Assembly (NCBI GenBank): GCA_003525045.1
Contig: DQGF01000143.1
Coordinates: 13,033-19,126 of the forward strand
Direction of reading: 5' to 3'
Length of the DNA stretch: 6,094 nucleotides
DNA from: Pseudomonas sp.
GTDB lineage: Bacteria > Pseudomonadota > Gammaproteobacteria > Pseudomonadales > Pseudomonadaceae
Shown here piece after piece: positions 1 to 6,065 of the stretch. Both the position numbers and the translations under genes were made by a program. Numbering within the stretch: the first letter of the stretch is position 1; each line of letters opens with the position of its first letter. The notes beneath the pieces were generated by a model that saw nothing but the letters and a program-made list of their open reading frames with translations, had not been told where the DNA came from and ran no database searches.

Positions 1-1666
1 GCAGGCTGAAGCTGCGTTGGTAATCGAGGTCCACTTGCAGGCTTTTCCAGCTCAGGTTGACCCCGACGCCGCCCCCGCTCAGGCGTTGACTCGGGGCGCC
101 GCGATCGGCCTGGACCACACCGCTGTCCAGCCCCAGGCGCGGGGTGATCTGCACCGGCAAGCCGGTGTGCAATGGCAGGCGCAAGGTGTTGCGCCAGATA
201 GCCCCGCTGGCACCGGACGCGCTGTTGATGCGGAATCCGCGCACCGCCGAATCGTCGGTGCCCAGCAGTTGCTCGATGGCCGGCAATGGGTCCGGGCTGT
301 ATTGCACGTTGAGCTGGTTTTGCCATTGCCAGGCCTGCTGGCCAAAGCGGCCTTTGCGCCACTGACCGAGGCTGGCGCCGTACTTGCGAAACTGCGCTTT
401 GGGCTGACGGTTGAATCGACGCTCGGCATCATCGTCCGCGCCAAACCAACGCAGGCCTTGGGCGTAATTGACGTCCAGGTTCCATACCGCACTGTCGAGC
501 CAGAACAGATTCAGCCCGGCTTCGGCCACCGTCAGGGTCGGGCTCTGAATGGCCAGGCGCGCGCTCTCCAGGTAGCTGTCGACCTCTTTGTGGGCCAGTT
601 GCAGATTGGCGCTGAGTTGATGGCCCTGGCCGCGCCATAACACCCGATCGGCGCGCAGGCTGAGCTGGTCGGTAACGCCGGTGGTGTGAAACGTCAGGCT
701 GCTCAGTTTGAACGGCGCGCGGTATTCGGCATGGCTGGCCAAAACGCTCCAGGTCCAGTAACCGTAAGGAATGCTGTAATACAGGCTGGCGCTGCGGCTG
801 TAGCGATCGCCCTGGTTGAGGGTGTCGCTGAAGCTGACATTAAACAAATCATTGATTTGCAGCGGCGAATCCAGTCCAAGATTGAGCGTATTACGATCGC
901 GCCCGGTGATGGCGCTGCCGAGATTGTCCAGCCCCAGGTTCAACGCCCAGCGCGATTGATCGCGGGTGCGCGAGCGCAAGATGATCCGCGAGGCGCCAGG
1001 CGCGCTGCCGGGTGCGATGTCGGCGCTCAGGTCCACGGAGCGCAGGCGGTTCAATTGATCAAGACCCTGCTCCAGGTCCCGCAGGTTCAGCGCCTTGCCG
1101 AGCATCCCCGGAAACGCTCCACCGAGGGCAACGGGCAGGCTCTGGTCGGCCAGTTCGATGGACTCGACGTAGCCTTCATCGACCAGGATATCCAGCGACT
1201 GCCCTGCCTCTGGTGTCGAACTGAGGTACGGCCGACTGGCAATGTAACCCGCCTGCACATAGAGCCCGGTGATGGTCGCCAGTACCTGGTTGATCTGGTT
1301 TGCGCCCATGCACGGCGACAATTTCGGGGTGATGCGCTGGTCGAGTGTCTTGCGGTTGATCAGCGTGACGCCACCGACGCGCACCCCGCTGATGGACCAG
1401 CATCGCTCATCGACAGCCATTGTGTCGGACTTCTCTGGCACAGTCGGCGCGCCACTGAAACTGCCGCGTTCCAGTTGTCGGCGGCGTTGTTCCAGTTGCA
1501 TCTGTTGCAGGTCGCGCTGTTGCTGTTGTTGTTGGCGTAATACCTCCTGTCCGGGCGCGGAAAACTCGGCGGCATACAGCGGAGAAATACTCAAACCCAG
1601 CAACAAGGCCGACAACGGCGAGCGAGTATTGGGACGACGAGGTACAACGCGAATAGTATTCGGCAC
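1..1666 (-). CDS. Two-partner secretion outer-membrane transporter, TpsB/FhaC/ShlB family (3' end beyond window)
   Basis: This is the outer-membrane half of a two-partner (type Vb) secretion system: it binds a large TpsA exoprotein in the periplasm and moves it through a 16-strand barrel. I read 555 uninterrupted codons to the left edge. Order of parts: basic N-terminus and hydrophobic signal peptide (about 1-32, ending LYAA); a Gln-rich helix/linker with seven consecutive Gln (about 45-51) and a run of Q/R/L; POTRA domain 1 with the family's cysteine pair (about C90 and C120, in DERCWSI and LSPCMGANQINQ); POTRA 2 (PYLS, then LDILVDEGYVESIEL); then the beta-barrel, including SRWALNLGLDNLG and the conserved barrel-loop motif VRGF (about 476-479). 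Family length is usually 550-590, so only about 15-25 residues should be missing. The GTG start at 1666-1664 is preceded by AGGAAG at a 4-base spacing. No ATG occurs between it and the upstream in-frame stop. No tpsA lies beside the 5' end; a partner could be downstream, off the left edge. Confidence 0.93.
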   Translation of the reverse strand, partial: MPNTIRVVPRRPNTRSPLSALLLGLSISPLYAAEFSAPGQEVLRQQQQQQRDLQQMQLEQRRRQLERGSFSGAPTVPEKSDTMAVDERCWSISGVRVGGVTLINRKTLDQRITPKLSPCMGANQINQVLATITGLYVQAGYIASRPYLSSTPEAGQSLDILVDEGYVESIELADQSLPVALGGAFPGMLGKALNLRDLEQGLDQLNRLRSVDLSADIAPGSAPGASRIILRSRTRDQSRWALNLGLDNLGSAITGRDRNTLNLGLDSPLQINDLFNVSFSDTLNQGDRYSRSASLYYSIPYGYWTWSVLASHAEYRAPFKLSSLTFHTTGVTDQLSLRADRVLWRGQGHQLSANLQLAHKEVDSYLESARLAIQSPTLTVAEAGLNLFWLDSAVWNLDVNYAQGLRWFGADDDAERRFNRQPKAQFRKYGASLGQWRKGRFGQQAWQWQNQLNVQYSPDPLPAIEQLLGTDDSAVRGFRINSASGASGAIWRNTLRLPLHTGLPVQITPRLGLDSGVVQADRGAPSQRLSGGGVGVNLSWKSLQVDLDYQRSFSL

Positions 1667-1730
1667 CTGACTTCCTGGCGTTTTTGAAAGGGCGCTATGC
1701 CGTTTCGTCTATGCGTTTAATAGTTGGAGC

Positions 1731-1749
1731 ATTGTCATGCTTATGCAAT
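1731..1749. promoter_or_regulatory. Small dyad upstream of the tpsB start
   Basis: The sequence ATTGtCATGCTTATGCAAT has arms ATTG(t)CAT and ATGCAAT that are complementary apart from one bulged T. It lies about 65-85 bases upstream of the tpsB GTG, where an operator could sit. I found no -35/-10 pair with good spacing for tpsB, so the role is conjecture and the symmetry may be chance in AT-rich DNA. Confidence 0.22.
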
Positions 1750-1796
1750 ACGGCGACTACAGCCCCTAAACACTTTCAAGTTTGCGCATTACTCGC

Positions 1797-1950
1797 GCCT
1801 TACTTTTAACCTCCCAACTCCTACCGCTCAGTTCTTATTTATGACTTCCTGCATGCTATTTCCGACACCCAACTTCTTACTTCCTACATATTTGTTTCCT
1901 ACTTCCTACTACCGACTTCTTACGTTCAACTTTTAACGTCTACTTCCTAC
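1797..1950 (-). repeat. Degenerate tandem heptanucleotide array, consensus GTAGGAA (minus strand)
   Basis: Read on the minus strand from 1950 down, the DNA divides into about 22 units of seven bases. Four are exactly GTAGGAA (1950-1944, 1909-1903, 1902-1896, 1887-1881). Near copies are GTAAGAA (1923-1917, 1880-1874), GTCGGAA (1866-1860), GCAGGAA (1852-1846), GTTGGGT (1873-1867), GTTGGGA (1818-1812) and GTTGAAC (1930-1924). The phase slips by one base in a few units (TTAAAA 1936-1931, the 8-mers 1895-1888 and 1811-1804, GTAGGA 1824-1819). The plus strand is correspondingly pyrimidine-rich (ACTTCCT/ACTTCTT). The array lies about 130-285 bases upstream of the tpsB start and is far more AT-rich than the genes around it. 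It encodes nothing convincing: an open frame over it is just the repeat translated. Function unknown. Confidence 0.72.
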
Positions 1951-1951
1951 A

Positions 1952-1990
1952 TGAAGACCGGCAACGAAAATCAATTGGAACAAAATATTA
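1952..1990 (+). repeat. 39-bp imperfect direct repeat, copy 1
   Basis: This stretch matches 2581-2619 at 33 of 39 positions without gaps. The last 11 bases (ACAAAATATTA) and the block GACCGGCA are identical. Copy 1 sits between the heptanucleotide array and the REP, upstream of the broken AraC-type gene. Copy 2 begins at the stop codon of that gene and runs into the efflux promoter region. The repeat may be a duplicated promoter/operator or the scar of a rearrangement; the sequence alone does not decide. Confidence 0.7.
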
Positions 1991-2017
1991 ATGGATAGGG
2001 TTTTTTGGAGATTAATG

Positions 2018-2046
2018 AGGGGAGCGAGCCTGCTCGCGATGACGGG
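2018..2046 (+). repeat. REP-type palindromic element
   Basis: The core is a perfect stem GCGAGC (2024-2029), a CT loop, and GCTCGC (2032-2037), followed by GATGACGGG. This is the usual form of Pseudomonas fluorescens-group extragenic palindromes (GGGAGCGAGC..GCTCGCGATGACGG). Such elements are non-autonomous and are thought to be spread by RAYT (REP-associated tyrosine) transposases, none of which is encoded here. It lies between direct-repeat copy 1 and the AraC remnant. It is in the opposite orientation to the partial REP at the right edge. Confidence 0.8.
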
Positions 2047-2079
2047 CTCAGTTAACCGGTATGACGATGGGTAAAATCA

Positions 2080-2583
2080 TTGGCCTATGCGCGGTTGCCT
2101 GATCCCGGCCAGCAGCAACGCCAAAGCAGCGCACGCGCGATTCGATGCCGACCGAACACGGCACCCGTCATCGGCATCGCTGCAATCCTTGGCGATCACG
2201 ATTCAGGCGTGCATCGCCTGTGCCTGAGCGAAATCCGCGACGCCGCGCACCAACCAATGCTCTTGCCTCTGCCCTGAGACAAACGCCTGGCACCGCTGCT
2301 CGCAACGCTCGAATAGCTGCCACCGGAACTTCAAGTCCTTCAACACCAGATCGGCGCCAGCAGCCGAACCATCGGGCGAATCTTCCAACGGGAAACCGAC
2401 ATGGGTTATCAGCAGTGGCGCCAGCAATGGCGGCTGATGCGCGCCATCGAACTCCTGGCTACCGGGCGCAACATCGGTTACAGCGCGGTCGAACTGGGGT
2501 TTGCCAGTGACAGTGCATTCATTGCCTTCTTCAAGGACATGATCGGCATCACGCCGGGTGCCTGGCTGAAAATAGTCGCCTGA
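2080..2583 (+). pseudogene. Broken AraC-family transcriptional regulator (cupin sensor mostly deleted, two in-frame stops)
   Basis: One frame holds recognisable pieces of an AraC-type activator. An N-terminal piece starts near RLPDPGQQ and runs through PVIGIAAILGDHDSGVHR, matching the opening strand of the cupin sensor domain. At about 2215-2235 it jumps to a piece normally found after that domain (EIRDAAHQPMLLPLP). TGA at 2275-2277 then sits where CGA (Arg of PLPRD-RL) would fit, and TAG at 2314-2316 follows DKRLAPLLATLE. After that the two helix-turn-helix units are intact (GASSRTIGRIFQRETDMGYQ; IGYSAVELGFASDSAFIAFF; GITPGAW) to TGA 2581-2583. About 168 codons remain where relatives have about 250-280, so roughly 100 residues of sensor are gone. 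No good ATG is in frame: ATG at 2087 is one base out of frame, and TTG at 2080 is the first possible start. It points toward the efflux operon 90 bases downstream and was probably its regulator. A 60-residue piece from ATG 2401 would lack the first recognition helix and is unlikely to work. Confidence 0.85.
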
Positions 2584-2619
2584 CGACCGGCAGCAAAAAC
2601 CAATTGCCACAAAATATTA
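2581..2619 (+). repeat. 39-bp imperfect direct repeat, copy 2
   Basis: This is the partner of 1952-1990 (33/39 identical). It starts exactly at the TGA of the AraC remnant and includes the candidate -35 hexamer of the efflux operon. The match stops at both ends: the bases before the TGA (GTCGCC) and those after ATATTA do not resemble copy 1. Confidence 0.7.
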
Positions 2620-2632
2620 CATACGTCATATT
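2604..2632 (+). promoter_or_regulatory. Candidate sigma-70 promoter of the efflux operon
   Basis: TTGCCA at 2604-2609 (5/6 to TTGACA) is followed after 17 bases by CATATT at 2627-2632 (4/6 to TATAAT). A -10 at TATTAT (2629-2634) is an alternative with a longer spacer. Transcription would start near 2640, leaving a leader of about 30 bases before the ATG at 2673. It is the only reasonable pair in the short gap. No start site has been measured. Confidence 0.42.
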
Positions 2633-2642
2633 ATGTGCGTAA
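2617..2642. promoter_or_regulatory. Imperfect palindrome over the -10/start region; possible operator
   Basis: A 26-bp dyad runs from TTAC (2617-2620) to GTAA (2639-2642), with 9 of 13 half-site positions pairing. A short perfect dyad, CATA-T-TATG (2627-2635), is nested off-centre within it. It overlaps the candidate -10, where a repressor would block transcription. AraC-type proteins usually bind direct repeats instead, so this could be the site of a different regulator. The region is AT-rich, which makes chance symmetry possible. Confidence 0.35.
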
Positions 2643-2672
2643 TAAAGGCCCGTTCTCCACAGGTAATTCTCC

Positions 2673-3791
2673 ATGACCAGCATGCCCACGCTTGAACCCG
2701 ACCTTGCTGTCCCGGTGGACACCGCCAAGCCTCGCCTGCTCAAACGCCTGCTCCTGCTGACTGCCGTCATGGCAGCCTTGATATTCGTCGGGCTGTACGC
2801 GACTCACTGGTGGACCGCCGGCCGCTTCATCGAAGAAACCGACGATGCCTACATTGGTGGCGACGTGACAGTGATCGGGCCGAAGGTCGCGGGTTATATC
2901 GAAGAAGTGCTGGTCACCGACAACCAGAAGGTCAAGGCCGGTGATGTGTTGATCCGTCTCGATTCCCGTGACTACCGCGCCAACCTCGCCAAAGCTGAAG
3001 GTGCGGTGGCTGCCGAGGAAGCCCTGCTCGCCAACCTCGACGCCACCGAACAACTGCAACACGCGGTGATCGGCCAGGCTCGCGCCGGGATCGATGCCGC
3101 TGGCGCCGAGACCGCTCGGTCACGGGACGACAACGCGCGCTACAAACGTCTGGTGGGCAGCAATGCTGTCTCTGTGGAAAGTGCCCAACGCGCCGATGCC
3201 ACCTTCAAGACTGCCCAGGCCCTGAGTGCTCGAGCCCAAGCGGAACTGCTGGCGGCGCAACGGCAATTGAACGTGATCGAAACCCAGAAACAACAAGCCC
3301 GCGCCGCGCTGATGCAGGCCCGGGCCGAGCGTGACCTGGCGCAACTGAATGTCGGCTACACCGAGCTGCGCGCACCGATGGATGGTGTGATCGGCAATCG
3401 CCGGGCACGGGTCGGCGCTTATGCCCAGGCCGGGTCGCAACAGCTGTCGGTGGTGCCGGCGAGCGGGCTGTGGGTCGACGCCAACTTCAAGGAAGATCAA
3501 CTGGCGCGCATGACGCCTGGCCAGCGAGTGATCATCCATGCCGATGTGCTCTCGGGACAGGAATTCCACGGCCACCTGGACAGTCTCGCCCCGGCCAGTG
3601 GTTCGCAATTCAGCGTGCTGCCACCGGAAAACGCTACCGGCAACTTCACCAAGATCGTTCAGCGAGTGCCGGTGCGGATCCTGCTCGACCCGGCCGACGG
3701 CGTGCTCGGCCACCTGCGTCCGGGGCTGTCGGTGACCGCTGAAGTGGACACCAGGGCGCATGAAACCCCAGCCGTGGCCAGCGCACCATGA
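2673..3791 (+). CDS. Periplasmic adaptor subunit of MFS efflux pump, HlyD/EmrA family
   Basis: Membrane-fusion protein that links the inner-membrane permease to an outer-membrane channel of a tripartite drug exporter. The 372 residues show: a short cytoplasmic tail; one transmembrane anchor (about 24-44, LLKRLLLLTAVMAALIFVGL); the first lipoyl-like half after TDDAYIGGDVTVIGPKVAGY (about 57-98); a long Ala/Gln/Glu-rich helical hairpin (about 103-225); the second lipoyl half (APMDGVIGNRRARVGAY, about 234-250); and a beta-barrel with the family motif WVDANFKEDQLARMTPGQ (about 267-284) and VLPPENATGNFTKIVQRVPV. Length and domain order match EmrA (about 390 in E. coli). The ATG at 2673 has a weak AGG nine bases upstream; ATG 2682 is a possible alternative. 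Its TGA overlaps the next gene's ATG (ATGA), so the two are co-translated. Substrate cannot be read from the sequence; no outer-membrane factor gene is adjacent. Confidence 0.93.
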   Translation: MTSMPTLEPDLAVPVDTAKPRLLKRLLLLTAVMAALIFVGLYATHWWTAGRFIEETDDAYIGGDVTVIGPKVAGYIEEVLVTDNQKVKAGDVLIRLDSRDYRANLAKAEGAVAAEEALLANLDATEQLQHAVIGQARAGIDAAGAETARSRDDNARYKRLVGSNAVSVESAQRADATFKTAQALSARAQAELLAAQRQLNVIETQKQQARAALMQARAERDLAQLNVGYTELRAPMDGVIGNRRARVGAYAQAGSQQLSVVPASGLWVDANFKEDQLARMTPGQRVIIHADVLSGQEFHGHLDSLAPASGSQFSVLPPENATGNFTKIVQRVPVRILLDPADGVLGHLRPGLSVTAEVDTRAHETPAVASAP

Positions 3792-5380
3792 GCCGCGCCC
3801 TCGCCGCCCCTGCGCCACCGTTCAATGCTGCGAGCATGGCGACGGCGACCAAGGTCTTTGCCTTCGCCAGCATGTGCATCGGCATGTTCATCGCCCTGCT
3901 GGATATCCAGATCGTCTCCGCCTCGCTGCGTGACATCGGCGGCGGACTGTCGGCGGGCACCGACGAAACCGCGTGGGTGCAGACCAGCTATCTGATCGCC
4001 GAAATCATCGTGATTCCACTGTCCGGCTGGCTGTCCCGGGTGTTCTCGACCCGCTGGCTGTTCTGCGCCTCGGCGGTGGGTTTCACCCTGGCCAGCCTGC
4101 TGTGCGGCGCGGCCTGGAACATTCAGAGCATGATCGCCTTCCGTGCCCTGCAAGGGTTTCTCGGCGGCTCGATGATCCCGCTGGTGTTCACCACCGCCTT
4201 CTTTTTCTTTACCGGTAAACAGCGAGTGATCGCCGCCGCGACCATCGGGGCGGTGGCTTCACTGGCACCCACCCTGGGACCGGTGATCGGAGGCTGGATC
4301 ACGGATATTTCATCCTGGCACTGGCTGTTCTACATCAACCTGGTACCGGGGATTTTCGTCGCGGTGGCGGTGCCGATGCTGGTGAAAATCGACCAGCCGG
4401 AACTCTCGCTGCTCAAAGGCGCCGACTACCTGAGCATGCTGTTCCTGGCGCTGTTTCTTGGCTGCCTGGAATACACCCTCGAAGAAGGCCCGCGCTGGAA
4501 CTGGTTCAGCGACAGCACGATCCTGACCACGGCGTGGATCAGCGGCCTGGCCGGCCTCGCCTTCATCGGCCGCACCCTACAGGTGGCCAACCCGATCGTC
4601 GACTTGCGCGCCTTGAAAGACCGCAACTTCGCCCTCGGCTGCTTCTTTTCGTTCGTCACCGGGATCGGCCTGTTCGCCACCATTTATCTGACGCCGCTGT
4701 TTCTCGGCCGGGTGCGTGGTTATGGCGCGCTGGACATTGGCCTGGCGGTTTTCTCCACCGGGGTGTTCCAGATCATGGCGATTCCGCTGTACGCCTTTCT
4801 GGCCAATCGCATCGACCTGCGCTGGATCATGATGACCGGCCTTGGGCTGTTCGCCCTGTCGATGTGGGATTTCAGCCCGATCACCCATGACTGGGGGGCC
4901 AAGGAATTGATGCTGCCGCAAGCCTTGCGCGGGATTGCCCAGCAACTGGCAGTACCGCCCGCGGTCACCCTGACCCTCGGCGGACTGGCGCAGGCTCGGC
5001 TCAAGCATGCCTCGGGGTTGTTCAACCTGATGCGAAACCTGGGCGGGGCCATCGGCATCGCCGCGTGCGCGACCATCCTCAACGACCGCACCAACCTGCA
5101 TTTCACCCGGCTGGCCGAAAACCTCAATAGCAGCAACGAAGCCTTGAATCAGTGGCTGTCCCAGGTCGGCAACAACTTCGCCGCCCTTGGTCAGAGCGGC
5201 GACATTGGTGTCACCGCCAGCCTGCATCAACTCTGGCTGCTGACCTACCGCGAAGCCCAGACGCAAACCTATGGCGATGCGTTCCTGATGATCATGGTCG
5301 CTTTCATCGTCGCCACGGCGATGGTGCCCTTGATGCGCAAGGTGCAACCACCGGCCGCGCCGTCAGCGGACGCTCACTGA
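3788..5380 (+). CDS. DHA2-family 14-TMS MFS multidrug efflux permease, EmrB/QacA type
   Basis: Inner-membrane proton-driven exporter that works with the adaptor encoded just upstream. The 530 residues fit the 14-helix DHA2 family (EmrB is about 512). Visible signatures: the TM1 motif FIALLDIQIVSASLRDI (about 34-50) with an acidic residue in the membrane; DETAWVQTSYLIAEIIVIPL (TM2 region, about 59-78); a degenerate motif A loop GWLSRVFSTRW (about 80-90) lacking the usual DRxGRR charges; the antiporter motif C APTLGPVIGGW (about 160-170); and the large TM13-14 periplasmic loop (about 433-495) typical of EmrB. The Arg in SMIAFRALQG (about 119) matches motif B. The ATG at 3788 overlaps the adaptor stop by four bases and has no clear Shine-Dalgarno, which suggests translation by coupling; Met17 (3836) also lacks one. 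It ends in TGA 5378-5380, directly against the stop of the convergent gene. Substrates are unknown. Confidence 0.94.
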   Translation: MSRALAAPAPPFNAASMATATKVFAFASMCIGMFIALLDIQIVSASLRDIGGGLSAGTDETAWVQTSYLIAEIIVIPLSGWLSRVFSTRWLFCASAVGFTLASLLCGAAWNIQSMIAFRALQGFLGGSMIPLVFTTAFFFFTGKQRVIAAATIGAVASLAPTLGPVIGGWITDISSWHWLFYINLVPGIFVAVAVPMLVKIDQPELSLLKGADYLSMLFLALFLGCLEYTLEEGPRWNWFSDSTILTTAWISGLAGLAFIGRTLQVANPIVDLRALKDRNFALGCFFSFVTGIGLFATIYLTPLFLGRVRGYGALDIGLAVFSTGVFQIMAIPLYAFLANRIDLRWIMMTGLGLFALSMWDFSPITHDWGAKELMLPQALRGIAQQLAVPPAVTLTLGGLAQARLKHASGLFNLMRNLGGAIGIAACATILNDRTNLHFTRLAENLNSSNEALNQWLSQVGNNFAALGQSGDIGVTASLHQLWLLTYREAQTQTYGDAFLMIMVAFIVATAMVPLMRKVQPPAAPSADAH

Positions 5381-5821
5381 TCAGTCTTGCGGCATTTTGC
5401 GGAAGCCCACCGCCAGGCGATTCCAGCTGTTGATGGTGGTAATTGCCACGGTCAGGTCGACCATTTCCTTGGCGCTGAATTCGGATGCCAACTGTTCGTA
5501 GTCCTCGTCCGGCGCATGGGTCTGGCTCAGCAGGGTCAGGGATTCGGTCCAGGCCAGGGCCGCGCGTTCGCGAGGGGTGAAGAACGGCGTTTCGCGCCAG
5601 GCCGACAGGGTGTACAGACGACGCTCGGCTTCACCGCCTTTGCGTGCATCGGCGCTGTGCATATCCAGGCAAAAGGCGCAGCCGTTGATTTGCGAGGTGC
5701 GCAGCTTGACCAGTTCGATCAGGGTCTTTTCCAGTGGCAGCTTCGACACAGCGGTTTCCAGCGCGATCATGGCTTTGAGGGCGTCGGGGGAAGCCGTGTA
5801 GAAATCGATACGAGGTTGCAT
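5381..5821 (-). CDS. Carboxymuconolactone decarboxylase / AhpD-like family protein
   Basis: All-helical small protein of the CMD/AhpD superfamily, 146 residues. It carries the redox motif with Cys48, Cys51 and His55 (INGCAFCLDMHSADARKGGE), preceded by Glu36 in LIELVKLRTSQ. This is the pattern of AhpD-like alkylhydroperoxidases, where the two cysteines cycle as a disulfide. Classical lactone decarboxylases lack the CxxC, so peroxidase-type redox chemistry is more likely than ring-cleavage metabolism; the actual substrate is unknown. Other conserved positions fit the family (RERAALAWTESLT, VDLTVAITTINSWNR LAVGF). The ATG at 5821-5819 has GGAG seven bases upstream, a good ribosome site. It is convergent with the pump permease and shares no operon with it. 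No partner reductase or peroxiredoxin gene is visible. Confidence 0.92.
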   Translation of the reverse strand: MQPRIDFYTASPDALKAMIALETAVSKLPLEKTLIELVKLRTSQINGCAFCLDMHSADARKGGEAERRLYTLSAWRETPFFTPRERAALAWTESLTLLSQTHAPDEDYEQLASEFSAKEMVDLTVAITTINSWNRLAVGFRKMPQD

Positions 5822-5858
5822 GGTGGGCTCCAGTTACAGGTGGTGTGGCGCTACGTTA

Positions 5859-5880
5859 ATCCCGCACACCCCTGTCTCAA
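5859..5880 (-). promoter_or_regulatory. Weak candidate promoter for the AhpD-like gene
   Basis: On the minus strand TTGAGA (5880-5875, 5/6 to TTGACA) is followed 16 bases later by TAACGT, which matches only 3/6 of the -10 consensus and extends a few bases past the interval given. It is placed sensibly, about 35-60 bases before the ATG, but the -10 is poor. Confidence 0.22.
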
Positions 5881-6048
5881 ATAGCCAATCTTTCAGAAGT
5901 CGAGGAGGCCATTGGCGCCGCAAGAAATACAGGGAGAATTGTCAGCGCTCGTTTGGCCGACAAGGCTTATTGGGCTTCGGCGAATGGTGAGTATCTGACT
6001 CATGGTACGCCGCGCACTTTGAAGGTGTCGGCGACTGTGGTTTTCTGA
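5860..6048 (+). pseudogene. Unrecognised open stretch, possible 3' remnant of a gene
   Basis: From the TAA at 5857-5859 this frame is open for 62 codons to TGA 6046-6048 but has no ATG. Its second half reads plausibly as protein (GRIVSARLADKAYWASANGE, then YLTHGTPRTLKVSATVVF) and uses ordinary codons. The first half uses codons rare in Pseudomonas (ATA, AGA twice, ACA twice), so it is less gene-like. The upstream part overlaps the promoter region of the AhpD-like gene, and a REP follows the stop directly, as is common at gene 3' ends. I do not recognise a family. It could be the tail of a deleted gene, a small gene with an odd start, or chance. Confidence 0.27.
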
Positions 6049-6065
6049 TCTGATTTCTGCGGTGA

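Noticed and set aside
17..640. Plus-strand open frame of 207 codons
   Set aside because: Antisense to the tpsB barrel region; no recognisable domain.
686..1540. Long plus-strand open frame of 284 codons
   Set aside because: It lies opposite the tpsB gene, whose frame gives clear POTRA and barrel motifs; this frame shows no family features and is a by-product of GC-rich codon usage.
1724..1936. Small plus-strand open frame of 70 codons
   Set aside because: Its sequence is mostly the heptanucleotide array translated (Leu/Thr/Phe/Tyr/Pro-rich), with no ribosome site and non-pseudomonad codons.
1797..1950. CRISPR array
   Set aside because: The unit is seven bases with no spacers; it is a tandem repeat, not repeat-spacer.
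1997..2010. Intrinsic terminator at the T-run 2001-2006
   Set aside because: There is no GC-rich hairpin directly before the T-run; the nearest stem (REP) comes after it.
3120..3818. Minus-strand open frame of 232 codons opposite the adaptor gene
   Set aside because: Overlaps a well-supported EmrA-type gene and has no domain signature.
4577..5347. Minus-strand open frame of 256 codons opposite the permease
   Set aside because: His/Gln/Gly-rich composition typical of antisense frames under GC-rich membrane-protein genes; the permease frame is clear.
5387..5884. Plus-strand open frame of 165 codons
   Set aside because: Antisense shadow of the AhpD-like gene, whose CxxC-xxx-H motif and ribosome site support the minus strand.
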